DNA of 64,000 bases, from positions 17,189,501 to 17,253,500 of the forward strand of contig NC_088308.1 of assembly GCF_910592395.1 (NCBI RefSeq), read 5' to 3'. This DNA comes from Lineus longissimus. Lineage: Eukaryota; Nemertea; Pilidiophora; Heteronemertea; Lineidae. The position numbers were made by a program, and so were the translations under genes. The notes under the pieces were generated by a model. That model had not been told where the DNA came from, ran no database searches, and saw only the letters and a list, made by a program, of their open reading frames with translations. Positions 35,576-48,400 of the stretch are shown piece after piece; positions within the stretch are counted from its first letter, which is position 1; each line of letters opens with the position of its first letter.

Positions 35576-36448
35576 TCACAGACGGGTTGCATCATGGTCA
35601 TCTTGTGTGCGTAAGAGTCTTTGACGTTGCTCTTTGTCATACGAAAGTTTACAATGCGGTTTTTGCCGATGCGGGTACCTATTATCCATTCTGTCACTAT
35701 TGACATCATAATATGGACTAAATGCACATGAATTTACTGTCAAGCCACTTGGGCTATTGCCATACCTATCGCAGTTTTTATTGCCAGCACTGTTATGAGA
35801 ATTGCTCCATCTATTTGGCAGGGTGTCAGCACGCTTTCTGTCGAGTAATTCTTCGCACTCTGGCTTTGCACCACCAGAACTCGAAGTATCCTCTGAATCA
35901 CTACCTGAATCGCTGCTCAGACCAGCAGATTTCCTTTGAGAGATTTTGCGATTGTTGTCAGCTTTAGTCTTAGTGCCACCAGAATTTCGCTTGGTTGATT
36001 GGAGATCACGAGGGCCGGTGTATGAATCGCGACTTTCCTGGCTTAAGTACGGAGGGACAACGCCTAGCTTGCCCTCTAACTCGTCACTATCGAGATTTTC
36101 ATAATCGCTTTGATTCAGATCATTGTCTACACAAGAGTCGGGTTTGGAGTTTGACTCCCTTCTACGGGTCGGCGGAGGCCAAGATTGCATTGCGGATTCA
36201 GTTTGAGAACTCTGAGAAGGTGTACTGCCTTTAGAGCCTCCATCAGATGACTCACCAGACACCACCTTCCCGGGGTTGTCGTGATGTTCCACCCGAACAC
36301 ACTGAGGAGTTGAGGATACCCCGGGGAGCCTTGGGCGCATCCCACCTGTTCCATTTTGAATGGAGTCGGCGGTGTCTAATCCGGTATCCTTACCATTCGG
36401 CATGGTTGGAAACGACTCCTTGATGTTGTAAGCGTCTGTTTGGGTGGT
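35576..36448 (-). CDS. Neuregulin-like gene: last exon, intracellular domain, PDZ-type C-terminus
   Basis: Enters in phase 0 after a consensus acceptor (TTCCTTGCAG) and encodes 290 residues. Hydrophilic and Ser-rich throughout, with an acidic serine cluster SSDSGSDSEDTSSS that looks like a casein-kinase-2 substrate. No enzymatic fold is visible; it looks intrinsically disordered, as neuregulin tails are. It ends DDHDATRL, a class I PDZ-ligand pattern (Thr at -2, Leu at 0). A 77-bp piece of this exon is duplicated in the intron upstream (36766-36842). Confidence 0.93.
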   Translation of the reverse strand, partial: TTQTDAYNIKESFPTMPNGKDTGLDTADSIQNGTGGMRPRLPGVSSTPQCVRVEHHDNPGKVVSGESSDGGSKGSTPSQSSQTESAMQSWPPPTRRRESNSKPDSCVDNDLNQSDYENLDSDELEGKLGVVPPYLSQESRDSYTGPRDLQSTKRNSGGTKTKADNNRKISQRKSAGLSSDSGSDSEDTSSSGGAKPECEELLDRKRADTLPNRWSNSHNSAGNKNCDRYGNSPSGLTVNSCAFSPYYDVNSDRMDNRYPHRQKPHCKLSYDKEQRQRLLRTQDDHDATRL

Positions 36449-39400
36449 CTGCAAGGAAATAATCAAATTAATTATCGATTTCAGGCTGCAAGAACAATGA
36501 TGAGGCTGCCCAGAGAGAATGGAATCACCCTACTGGATTTGAACTTTTCAGCCCTACGACCGTGTATACACGGATATCGAATCATTTTCCAGATCCTGCT
36601 GCCGCATATACACGGAAACACCGATACCAGTTTGTAGTTCATCATTGACACGATCCCAAATGCGATTGGGGAGCCATCTACAGTTTGCAAATCGAAGTAA
36701 TAGACTTCTGGACTTCAAGTAAAAATTCACCGATGATAGTTGGTTCATTTTTTTAGTCTACTTGGGAGGGTATCAGCACGCTTTCTGTCGAGTAATTCTT
36801 TGCACTCTGGCTTTGCACCAGAAATCGAACTATCCTCTGAATGTCAAAATCGGCTCGGGCTGAAAGGGTTAATCACAGCTCATAAACAACACTAAATTAA
36901 GGGAAGACCAAAAACCTACGCTTGCAATACTTCAGCAATCATTAAAGGGACAATATAGGCAGCAGCTAGGCAGGTAAGATAAAGTTACACAAAGTCACCA
37001 ATAGGGGTCTCTCACATCTCACAGTACGTCGAAATGATTCATGCTTGTACGAGGAATACATTTAGTGCTGAATCTGTCATGACCCAGGGCCCTTACTGTG
37101 TATATTAGTCACCTGAAGATGGCCAAATTAGCCTCTCTGCTCCTGCCTATAGTCCCCCTTTAACATTAATAGCTTACACTGTTACTCCGCATCATGGTCG
37201 GTTTTGAGGATCCTGATTTTTTTCCATGGTTTGGTTTTGGAAAGTTCCCGGCCCCATCAGACTCTAAACTTTCCGTAATCCTTCTCTTCAACTCCTGCCT
37301 TTCGTGGAGTGCCTTCCTCCTCTTCCTGAAATCAGAAAAGGATGGAGTAGTGAGTATATGGCAATATGGTGGAATCATATTCTCAGCACCAAGTAAACAT
37401 CCTTTCATTGCATCAGCAACAATACGGAGGGACATTGTTTATTTCACAGCATGACCTTTTTATATCAGGTGTAAACAATACATGTACATGTGAACAGTGT
37501 TATTCGAACAGGTGACATCATCCAGGAAGATCACAACGAAAATGACAATTTACACATGAAATCTTAAAGGAATTTGTTGCAAAACATATCCGGCATTTTC
37601 AAAGGCTACGCCCCCGGCTGACACCATTGTTTGTCAATCGCTATGCTCTCAGCAGAAGCACCTGAGAATGAATCTGGTAAAAGAGTCAGCGAAAAGGGTT
37701 AATCGTCCACAGATCATTTTACAAGAAGTGTGACAACTTCCATGGCATCTAAAGATAGCAACAGCTTTGTCACAAGCCTGGGGGAGGGGTATCCATGGAC
37801 ACCACTTCAATGCATCACTAGGCCCTCAGTAATCTGATGCTGATGTCAGCGCTTCCATGTGAATAGGCAACAGAACGGCGATGGCTTTGCTACCGTCTTT
37901 AAATCTATAACTGAATGACGTCTGCGCAGGCCTAATAAATGTCCATTCTGAATGGCAGTTTCTAAAGCTACATGTAAGAAAGTTTCTTTAGTAAACATGA
38001 GGATGGGCCCCATTTAACTTCAACAAGGCAACGGTACAAATGTATGGTACAATAGTCTTTGCAAGAATTTTTAAGTCCATTACTATTATGACGTCCATGT
38101 CCCAAATGTCTAAATGGCACTTTTTCAAAGCTTTAGACAGGAGACCTTCATCAAACTAAGCCAGCTCTCATCGGAAATGAAAAAGGGCCGAAGGTATAGG
38201 TACCAAATCACCTGAGGCATTGTTACAAACTTCTCTTCATCACCATCTTTAGATCTACATGTATAACTGTGATGACGTCCATGAAGGCCTGCAATCCATC
38301 CGGAATGGCAGTTTGAATTTTTAGACTCGTAAGAGAGGGGGTAAGAGGGGGGGGGGGTGGGGGGGGGGGTTAATGAGAGCAGGTAAATGACTCACCTGGC
38401 CTTACAATAGGCCCCAATGAAAATCCCGATCAACACCAACAGGCCAATCACGATACCTAGGATGGTGATGACACGGTCCTGGTGTTGGTGTTCAGCCACT
38501 GAAATCACAAACAGCAAATATCAGTCAAATTCGAGGCAAGAGACATGAAAAGAGTAACGTCTTTATATTGCGTGGTTACAGTAAGCAGGAAGTAAGCTCA
38601 TGTATGTTAGAAATAGAGTTTCCAGACATCCATTGACAGGTTTCACATTTGGCACAGTTCACTACAACAGGTTAGCCATAGCCATTTAAAGTCACTATTT
38701 TCACAAAGTTTCCACCATATTCACTATAAGATATTATCGTCACCACTTTAATGCATGCAAATAGTTATGATTACTATATGATTCACGTGGGAATACTTGA
38801 AGGAAAAGACATATAATGGAATGAAAATAGGCTACACTTTTTCAATTCCTTCAATATTCCCAAACACTGGCCATTACAAACAGTCCCTTCACTCTGATGC
38901 ATAAATTGGGGAGTCATTTGCATTATTTAATGCAGTTGCCTACAAAAGGATGCTTAGTATAGTTAGCCTGACATTCACTCCTTGTCTACCACAGGTAGAG
39001 ATTCTAATAGTGCATCACTTTATGCATTATGGTATTATGCAATAGTAAGCTACTGGGTTCAGAGTCACATGTTACCACCTGTCAGCAATTCCCTGTCTTA
39101 ACTTTAACCAGACTGTCACATGGCTACCACTTTATGTTTCAGAGTGGAGGGATTGATCACCTTTGATTGAGAGCAATAAACAGTCATACAATTCACCATA
39201 TTAATCCTTGGAATATTGAATTTAAACATTTGATACAAACTTAAACCATCCCATCTTAAGATCTGGATTCATTCTTTTATGTCCAATCGACAAACACTTT
39301 GTGACATGGATTTATTTGGCAATTCAAGGTATTCCTTCAGATGATATAAGGTGAATTATTATGCTGATGAGGCACATAAAAACACCAGGACACAAGAACA

Positions 39401-42400
39401 GTACAACACTAACAAGCATGGAAAAAGGGTTTCATAATATGATCTATAAAAATATTCAAGCATATGAACTTCAGACGTCACTGATTATTGGACAGGATCT
39501 GAGGTCATTGGCATAAACAACAAGCATATGTCATATCAGCAACAGATCTGGTCAGAAATTTGGGAAGGGGGGGGGGCGGTGGCCCACCCAGAGAGCACGA
39601 CATCATGAGACCTGCTTGAATCAAACGTATCAGATTAGTCAACTGGAAGAACATAACATTGTGAATGGCCCTGAAGTTTTGCAATGAATACCACGAGTTA
39701 ACTTATCGAACCATACAAGAGTTTGAGGGAAGTCGATCATCCAAATAACAAACCGTTTTACCCAAGACATGAGACACACGTGACACACATGTACTTTAGT
39801 TCAACAAGCCGGTGTCATCTATGTTCTTATTCCTTGATATTAAATTACCAATAAGAGTTTGGCTTTCAGCTAATCCACAGCATATCGTCAGGGAGCTCAG
39901 CTGATGAGACGTTGACAGTAAGAAACACAAGCCTCCCTTTTATCTCATGGAGGCATGGATCAACTCCTGACATAAAAAAACTACATTAGATCATCTTTTA
40001 AAGCACGAATCTGCTGTGACACCTTCTCAGTGCAGAAACGTTGGGAGTTTTCTATTTGATATCTTCTTTTGGGTGATTCTTGAAACCCATTTCAAGAACT
40101 GGTCTAAAACAGTCAAGGAAACGTAAGGGGCTGGGTGCAATCCTCCCAAGGATTAACTCTCATTGTTTCCCGGTCACTTGCGACTTCGGTTCCAGGTTCA
40201 CATTGCTCAAGGTCAGTATATAAAGCCAGGAACCTGGTCTGCATTATCAAAGAACCTAGCTGTAGTGATCAGCTGTTTTTTTGGGTTCATATGCTTCAAG
40301 GTCTTTATGAAGTCTTTGATCCCACCTGATTGTAGTCAAAGTACTTTGATTTTGTCAACAATTCCGAGACATCAAGAACATGTTTTGATACAATTTTTGA
40401 AACAATGCTATATATACATGCAGTATATCAATGATGTTTGCCCTTGGAGACAGGATTAATGCAACTTAAGTTAGAATAAGTAGCCTTGTCTGTTTTTCTA
40501 AAGGTCTGACTCGGCTGCTTACATTTCTCTTTGATAAACAGCATGAACCTTGGTGCAGAATATAATAACGATAGATCTTCTGAAGAGAAGGGAGAAGAGA
40601 ATACATATCGAGAGTCTTTTTGCGTTCTTGGGAATGCTTTAGATGGAGGATATACATAGTCATGATTCCTTTCATAGTTCGTCAAAGAATAATACTTCTA
40701 CATGTATGAGGCCTATGGGCTGAAGCAGCAGAGGTGACAATGGATTGGGAAGAAGAAAGGAGGAATGATACGACTTGTCTAATTTGCACCAGCATACCAA
40801 AACATATACTCCACAAATATTTCCCATTGACTTTACAACTGAGATACATATACAAGCAACCACAGACAGAATCCAAGAGTTACCCATACTGGATCCAACA
40901 AGAAGTCAAGAGAATTTACAAGTAAACAATGAAGAAAAAATATCGAAACAACAACCAATGTGGACAACAATTAGTGTTACAACAGATCATGCAGTTCTTC
41001 ACAGACACTCATGTTTTGTATTCATTTTGAACTTGGTTGAATTCGTCATGTTCTCTAAGTAGATAAGGTCTATTTTATTCAACCAAGAAAACACACAATT
41101 TATTGGTGTATGGTACTGAAGTTCCACAGCAAAAGCACCAATTTTTCTCTGAAGGAAAAAAGGACCCTAGAAAAGAATGGTATGTGACATGAATAAAAAA
41201 TCCTCAGTCTGGCCTCAAAGAAAAGAGAGTGTAGTGTCACACAAATGCATGAAAATCAAGGACAACATTGAAATAGAAAAGGCACCCCTTGAAAGGGGTG
41301 AAATATTTGAGGCCTTCCACTTTTCTTTACTTGTTGACACATTCATCAACCTGCTCAGAAAAGTTATATAAACACATGAAAACACATGAAAACCTTTAGA
41401 AAAAGGTAACATGAAAACCTTGAGAAAAAGGTGACATGAAAACCTTTAGAAAAAGGTAACATGAAAACCTTTAGAAAAAGGTGACATGAAAACCTTGAGA
41501 AAAAGGTGACATGAAAACCTTGAGAAAAAGGTGACATGAAAACCTTTGGGAAAAAGGTGACATGAAAACCTTGAGAAGAAGGTGACATGAAAACCTTTAG
41601 AAAAAGGTAACATGAAAACCTTGAAAAAAAGGTGATATGAAAACCTTGAAAAAAAGGTGACATGAAAACCTTGAGAAAAAGGTGACATGAAAACCTTTAG
41701 AAAAAGGTGACATGAAAACCTCGAGAGTAAAGTATCTGTAACATAAACACCTTTAGGAAAAGGTAACACGAACACCTTTTGGAAAAGGTGTCAGCAGTGA
41801 GGACTGCCAAGAAACATGAAGGGAAAGGACAACAATTATCCAGAAAGCACATGGATGACAACAACTAGAGGCAGCACCTGGGAGAACACTTAGATGTGGT
41901 GTAAGACAATGAAGCAGCTACTCATTACTCGGGATGACAAAGTTGAGAATAAAATCACAACATGGATGTAAAATGACAACCATGTACCTTGAGTGTCCAA
42001 CCACACCTAGGCCTCAGGTTTCTGCCCAAACATGGAAAAAGCAGGGCGACCTGCCTCCCTGACAAAACCCGCCCTGCTTCACTGCTTCTAACCTGAAAAA
42101 GGGGCACCATCTTTTTAGCGGGATTGTTGTTCGTCTAATTCTGGGCGAAAAGATGAGCACATCATATAATATGTGAAGATTCACGGTGTTGTGCAGACGT
42201 TTTCATTTCGAAGGGTGATGATATCATGACCTTGACATTTACAGATCTCCCTTTCAAGGGAATCGCCAACATGTGGCTAGTGGCTGGAATCATTGTAATG
42301 AACCACACGTATTCAGGGACAAGCCCACTCCTCATTCAAATTCACTTTTCTGCCCTTTTTGTTGGAAATGAAGTGGGATTTCCCTGCGATGATTTCTTCA

Positions 42401-45400
42401 CCGGTTTCAAAGCCTTTGTAGTAGGCTTTACTTTCATTTCCTTTGTTTGTTGGTGCTTTGATCAGTTTGCCGGAAACAGCTTCGTTGTTTCCTTGCAAGA
42501 ATGTGCCGATGGTGTGAAAGGTTTGACAAAACAGGACAGATCTACCATGAGTCAAAACAGTAAAGATCAAAGGTCAAGGTCAAGCAAAGATCAGACAAAC
42601 ACAACGCATCAGTATATCTTCACAAACACATCACAACAGAAGATGATTTTGTAAATCGAGTTCGCCCAATAGAATTTCACCCCATTCTTACCAACAGTGA
42701 TGATGATAAAACTATTGTAACCCTTACTCAGGAGGATACCATGAGAAACTCAGAAGCCATAATCAAGCATGAGATGTAAACCAGGAAACTTAAGACTGTC
42801 ATACGCCAGGGATTTTTGTTGCAATCACATGTCACATTGCTGCATGCAAACAAAAATCAGCAGTGATATGCATTATGTAACAAAAATCGCTGGTCACTGT
42901 AAGAGAAATATTTGGTCTGCGATGGGCTTTAGAGAAGGGCTCTCAGGTTATTTATCATCACATCTGACAAATGCTCGACTATGGTCAATGGTCTTTGATC
43001 GCAAGGGTTGATACTCCCCTGTGTGCACTAGTATCATGCGAGTTTAGTTTTCGTTCATACAAGAATCTTCTGTTGTTGATGTTTAACCACTACGAATATA
43101 GATATTAGTTACCACTTGACAGTTAAAGTCATATATATAAAGTCTTCCCATGCATTTTTACACATTGTAACTTTTGACAACCAGTCCCATTCTCTGTGAC
43201 TGACACTATAGTGATATTATATCACCTATGGTTCCCCTTACCCTCTGAGTACCGACCCTATTTTTCATCTTTGTCGTTTTCTTGGTATTTGTTTATCAAA
43301 TGAGTAAATGAAGAGCCAAATCATTTATTTAATCACAAATCACAGTACATGGGACTGATTACAAAACCTGAGAAATCTGTTTATTCCTCTAGAATAAGTT
43401 GGCCAGACTCCATCACAAGACAGGAAACCTTTTAAATCCAGTTGCCAATGATAACGTTGTCAGTCTTATATGTCTTGGTAATGATGTAGTTAGCCTCAGA
43501 GATAACCGTAGGACTAATGATGTTCCGACGCCTTGATTGATAGTCTGATCTGGAGCTACAATCAGGGAGGATTAAGGCTTAGACTGCCTGCAACAGCTAA
43601 ATGTTACTTCACTTATGCCTTGAATTTCTAAGGAAGACAAGATCCAAGTGAAATCCACTATTTCTTTCCATACATTTTTTTTCGAGACATGAAATCCAGA
43701 TTGCACAATATTGTTCAGTGGAACATTTGGGCATAAAATATACAAGCATTTGTCATCAAGAATTACCATAATAATAATATTATTGACTTAATGATATGAT
43801 TGAAACACAATGAAATGTTAACTTAAACATTATTGAGAAACATTTGTGTTGAAATATACACAATGTGTGAAGGTAAGAAAGAATCAAGAAAATAGGAAGA
43901 AATACATAAATTGGGTGTTTCTGTATTAACTGACATAGTGGTGGATTTTTAACTAATTCTGATCACAAATGACACAAGAACAAAAGGACATGAAAATAAT
44001 AACATTTGCATGGAAAGGTGAAAGTTGTTGAGAAAATAATTGCCTAAGATACAAACTGATATAAATAGCTCTCATGCATATAAATCACTGAAGGAAGATT
44101 TCTGCCTTCAGAAGGTTTGGAAAAGCACTAACTTTTTAGCTCAACTTTAATGACAGCCGATGAGTAGCCCTACTTAGCCATTTGATTTCTTGTTGATATA
44201 TTCAAACATAGTCGACCTACCAACCTCATCTGCAGGCTATGCTTGCATATTGAGCCTGACGGGCTTTAATAAGCCACAACAAACTTATGAAACATTTCCA
44301 ACTTATCAGTTATGATATTATCAACAGTCTGAAAGACATCCCCATGTGGGGTAGTCTGTCTGGACACAGTAGTTCTAGAAAATGTGTCAATAGTACAGAT
44401 AACATTGAACGTGTCTAGTGTCAATAAAAAAGAGCGTCCACCCTACCGGTGTCCACCCTTTATAATTACAGGCTGCCACGTCGCTGGCCCAGCGGACCTC
44501 GAGGGTTCATCGTCGACGCAAATGATCAAAGATGTGGATGAGGTGGGGGGATTTGTCATTACCACAGTCTATAGAGTCCGGTGATGAGTTCATCGATCTA
44601 ATAGCGAGTCGAGGAACCATGGAAGCATTGTTGAGAATGTCGGCGTGTCTAGTCGTGAACTCCAGGTCTAGAAGTTGCTTGGTGTAAGAGATGAAGCAAG
44701 TCGCTGCCATTGGCAAGGGTAGACAGGGGAATGAGCACTTGCGGTTTGAGCTGGTTAAGAATTGATCGCCATTTTGTCATTTATTTGGGACAAGCTTAGT
44801 CAGGATTAAAGACATAATCCAATGATCTTAGGATCCTACTGAAACAGATGATGGACTGGCTACATCCGATCACAATATTTGATGAAGTATAGAATGGAAA
44901 TGGTTGCGATACTTGGATAGGCCAAAAATTAGACTGGATTTCCGGAACTCATCGATAGTTTATCATAATCTAAAGGGTTCATATTGATGGTCAATATTGA
45001 GGGCGGGAAAAGGTCTCATGTTCATGACATCACATATTGAAACTTAGATCACTCAATTCTATCCATAGGTGACGAAATAGTTAAAAACCAAAATAGATAC
45101 CTACATTCTTGTTTGGACACATGCAAAGTGAGAACTTAAAACCACCCCATGCAAAATGTTAAGGAATCATTGCCTGACATGCTACAAGCGGGAAATGAGA
45201 CGGTATAAAGCATAATAACCATAAAACAGGATAAAACACACTGAGGCAGTGAAATAAACATTTAATCATGTCATCAACACATACATGTATTGTTTTTCTT
45301 GGTGACACCTTGGACTCTACAGCCATGCATTCTTGTGACTATACAAAAGTGCATTTATAATGCTCTTAAAATGATATTTCTTGCGGACTTGTTATGCCAA

Positions 45401-48400
45401 TGAGGATGAGAAAGTTTGTTATAACACTTGATTTTTATGTAAAACCAAATTGAGAAATAACAAGAATAAAGATAACAAGTTAATAGTTATCTTCGTCACC
45501 AACAAGCAAAACAGAACAGTTGTCGTGTTCATGATGTCATTGCCCCAATTATTCCAACGGGGTATTCTTTTCAATATCATTAATTTCAATATCAGTATCA
45601 TAATTGTCTCATATTCAGATTGTACTAAGCACCCAATTATCCCCTCATTAATTTCAGGAATCCAGGGTCTTCAAAACAAGAGATGTATCTTTGATGATGT
45701 TTTCTGGTGTAATTCTTCAAGGACTGAATATTAATGGTGGCTCCAAAAAGGGGCAAAAATCAGATTCGTGCTTCAAATGTGCCGACGGAAAGAATAGTGC
45801 AAAGCACATTTTAGGTGATCAAATCCTTATTCAATGATATATAGTTTGATAGGAGACTACACCAAACATTTGTGACAGATTTTCAGTATTGTAGATCCAT
45901 TAATATTTTCAGTCCTTGAGGATTTGGTGAAACAAAAGTGCAAGGGTGTATATGCAGTGCTAGTAAGCTTCACACCAGCCAAATAAACCAAATCCAACCA
46001 TGTTGCATGACATGCATAGAAGCGATATAGTTACATACTCTTGATCTCTCGTAAAAGGATAAATAGGTCTTTGGTCTCGCATCGCTCTCCTGTGAAGTCT
46101 GGTGGGCACCTGATCAACAACGACACAACAAAATGGTGATCATCTAATGACAATATGATACCTGTCCTCATAACGACACTTCCTGGGTTATTGGGGGTTA
46201 TGCTTTGGAAGCTGACGCAGAAAAAGCTTAAGTTATATCATTATTCGACATATTAACATTTAATGCGTGTATGTATATATACACCATGTCTACCATCAGA
46301 GAGACGCTGTCATCAGCCTGGTGTATGCTTGTATCTCCAAGAAGACGAGACTCGCTATTTGTTAACAGATGTAGAGTTGCTAGATTTAAGTGGTGGAGTT
46401 GCCAGTTCTCTTGATGAAAGCAGAGATATAGTGCCGTGTTGCTGTATTCGTGCGAAACCTTACCTTATTTTGCACTTTTGAACATGACAACTCCACTGTG
46501 CAAGAAAGGCCAACCCCGCTGAGATTGTCAACCCAACCATCAGTCAAATAGAAAATAACAGTCAATTTTAAAAAACAATCTTCAACTTGAATCCTTCATG
46601 GCACTACTCCAATACACAGTAGTTCACATTGCCTTGAGGTTTCATATTAAAGATAGTCTTTGACATGTATTTTCTAATCTTGAGAAGGTCACTTCAATCT
46701 CTTTGGGTCAAGAGGAAAGTTGCATGGTGGTCCAGTTTTGATGGTTTTACATTACTTGAGCAGAGATGGCTGATTTGCCCATGACACAACAAGCTTCCTC
46801 TTTAGATCTTACGCAAAACCAATGCACGATGTCATTTAGTCTTAGAACATTCAATGAGCATTTATTGATACATAATTTCGGGAATGATATTGGTGACTTT
46901 TATGACTTGCATGCAATCAGTATTAACCCATGAGTAATGAGAATGATATCATGATTAATTTCTTTATCAATGAGACATTTTCTGTTAATAGCCTTGAGAA
47001 TTGTTACTCTCAACAATACTGAAATGCAGTATAAGTAATAGAAAATAAAACAAACAATTGAACATATCAAAAACTAAAGACAATTTTGCATCCTGTTTCA
47101 TACGAATAAAGAATCTTTTTCTTCAAAACAGTGGTAAATCTAAAGATGATCAAACCAAGCTTTGAAAAAAGGAAACTTTCAAGAACAGAATATTTAAGTC
47201 AGGTTTGAATAGCATTCCATTTCACGCATGGCTATGGAAGGTTCTCCTTTCCTTGGAGTCAAGGTAAGGGAGAGCATTGACAAACTAAGATTTCAAAGAT
47301 GGTTTTTGATAATGGAATGGGATGATGGATTTGAGTCAAACATCTGAAGAATCACTTCAAACTGGGCATTAGTCATTGTCAAACCATGGTCGCATGCATG
47401 GCCGGGGCTTAGTACATGCATTGGGTAATGGTTAGAAACCAAAGAGGCTACTTTGTGCACAAGACCATCAAAGTTCTCTCCCACCAAGAATCGAGTTAAT
47501 TCAAAATGAGATATGGGTTCCAAAGAATGTGAAGGAGAAAGAGGAAGGATCCTTCTAATTCCTAACAGGATCACCTGAAGAGGAGGACAGTTCTCTAAGA
47601 CAGCACAGGCATTCTCCGGCATTTCCAAGATGAATAAAAGGTTATCTGATGGTAAACATGGTTAGAGCTGTACAAAAACCATGTGTATGTGAAAGCACTG
47701 ACTGTTATTAAGAAATACAGCAACTTGGCGCTGCTATTAACAAAGCTGTTTGGTTACATTTGAGTCGTTAAAGCATTGTGTTGACAAGATGTGTGACTGT
47801 CCAGCCACTGGGGTCAACCTCAAGGTTACACATTTCAAAATGGCTGAACACAAATTTGCATCTCAGTTCGAACTCGAAAAAGAATGAAGAAATGAATGCT
47901 GAAACTGATGCACCAATGCTCCAATGCAAATTGTGAGATGTTGTAATGTCCCATCTGCCTCTGTCTCACCTGAACCTAAAGAAGGAGTTCTGATATCAAC
48001 CAAAGTGCAAAGTTGTGTACAGCCGGGGACAGTGCGGATCTAGATATCAAGCAGTCAATTAATAAGGGGACATCTGTGTAACCTGGAGGTTTTGTACGAT
48101 AACGAAAGAAATGAGATTTGTTTTTGACACCCTAAGTCAGTGACATCTCCTATAACCACATGGTTTTTGGGTTTTTAGTATGGTAGCAGTTGGCATGAAA
48201 ATTTATACATACGAAGAACTGGCTTAGTCTTAGGGGTAGGTTGCTGCTTAGGGGTGATAAATCGCAAGTCGAAGTCCTGACATCGATCGCCAGAAAACTG
48301 CAATGGGCACCTGTAATACAAACATCTTGTCCGTTTAGTACATTAGCTTGGTTAAACAACTAGACAAGTTCACGTAGTATGTTCGGCAACTGCCCCTGCA

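Noticed and set aside
44384-44760. GC-richer patch with short ORFs on both strands
   Set aside because: Composition differs from its surroundings and it may be a transposon fragment, but no family could be recognised and the frames are broken.
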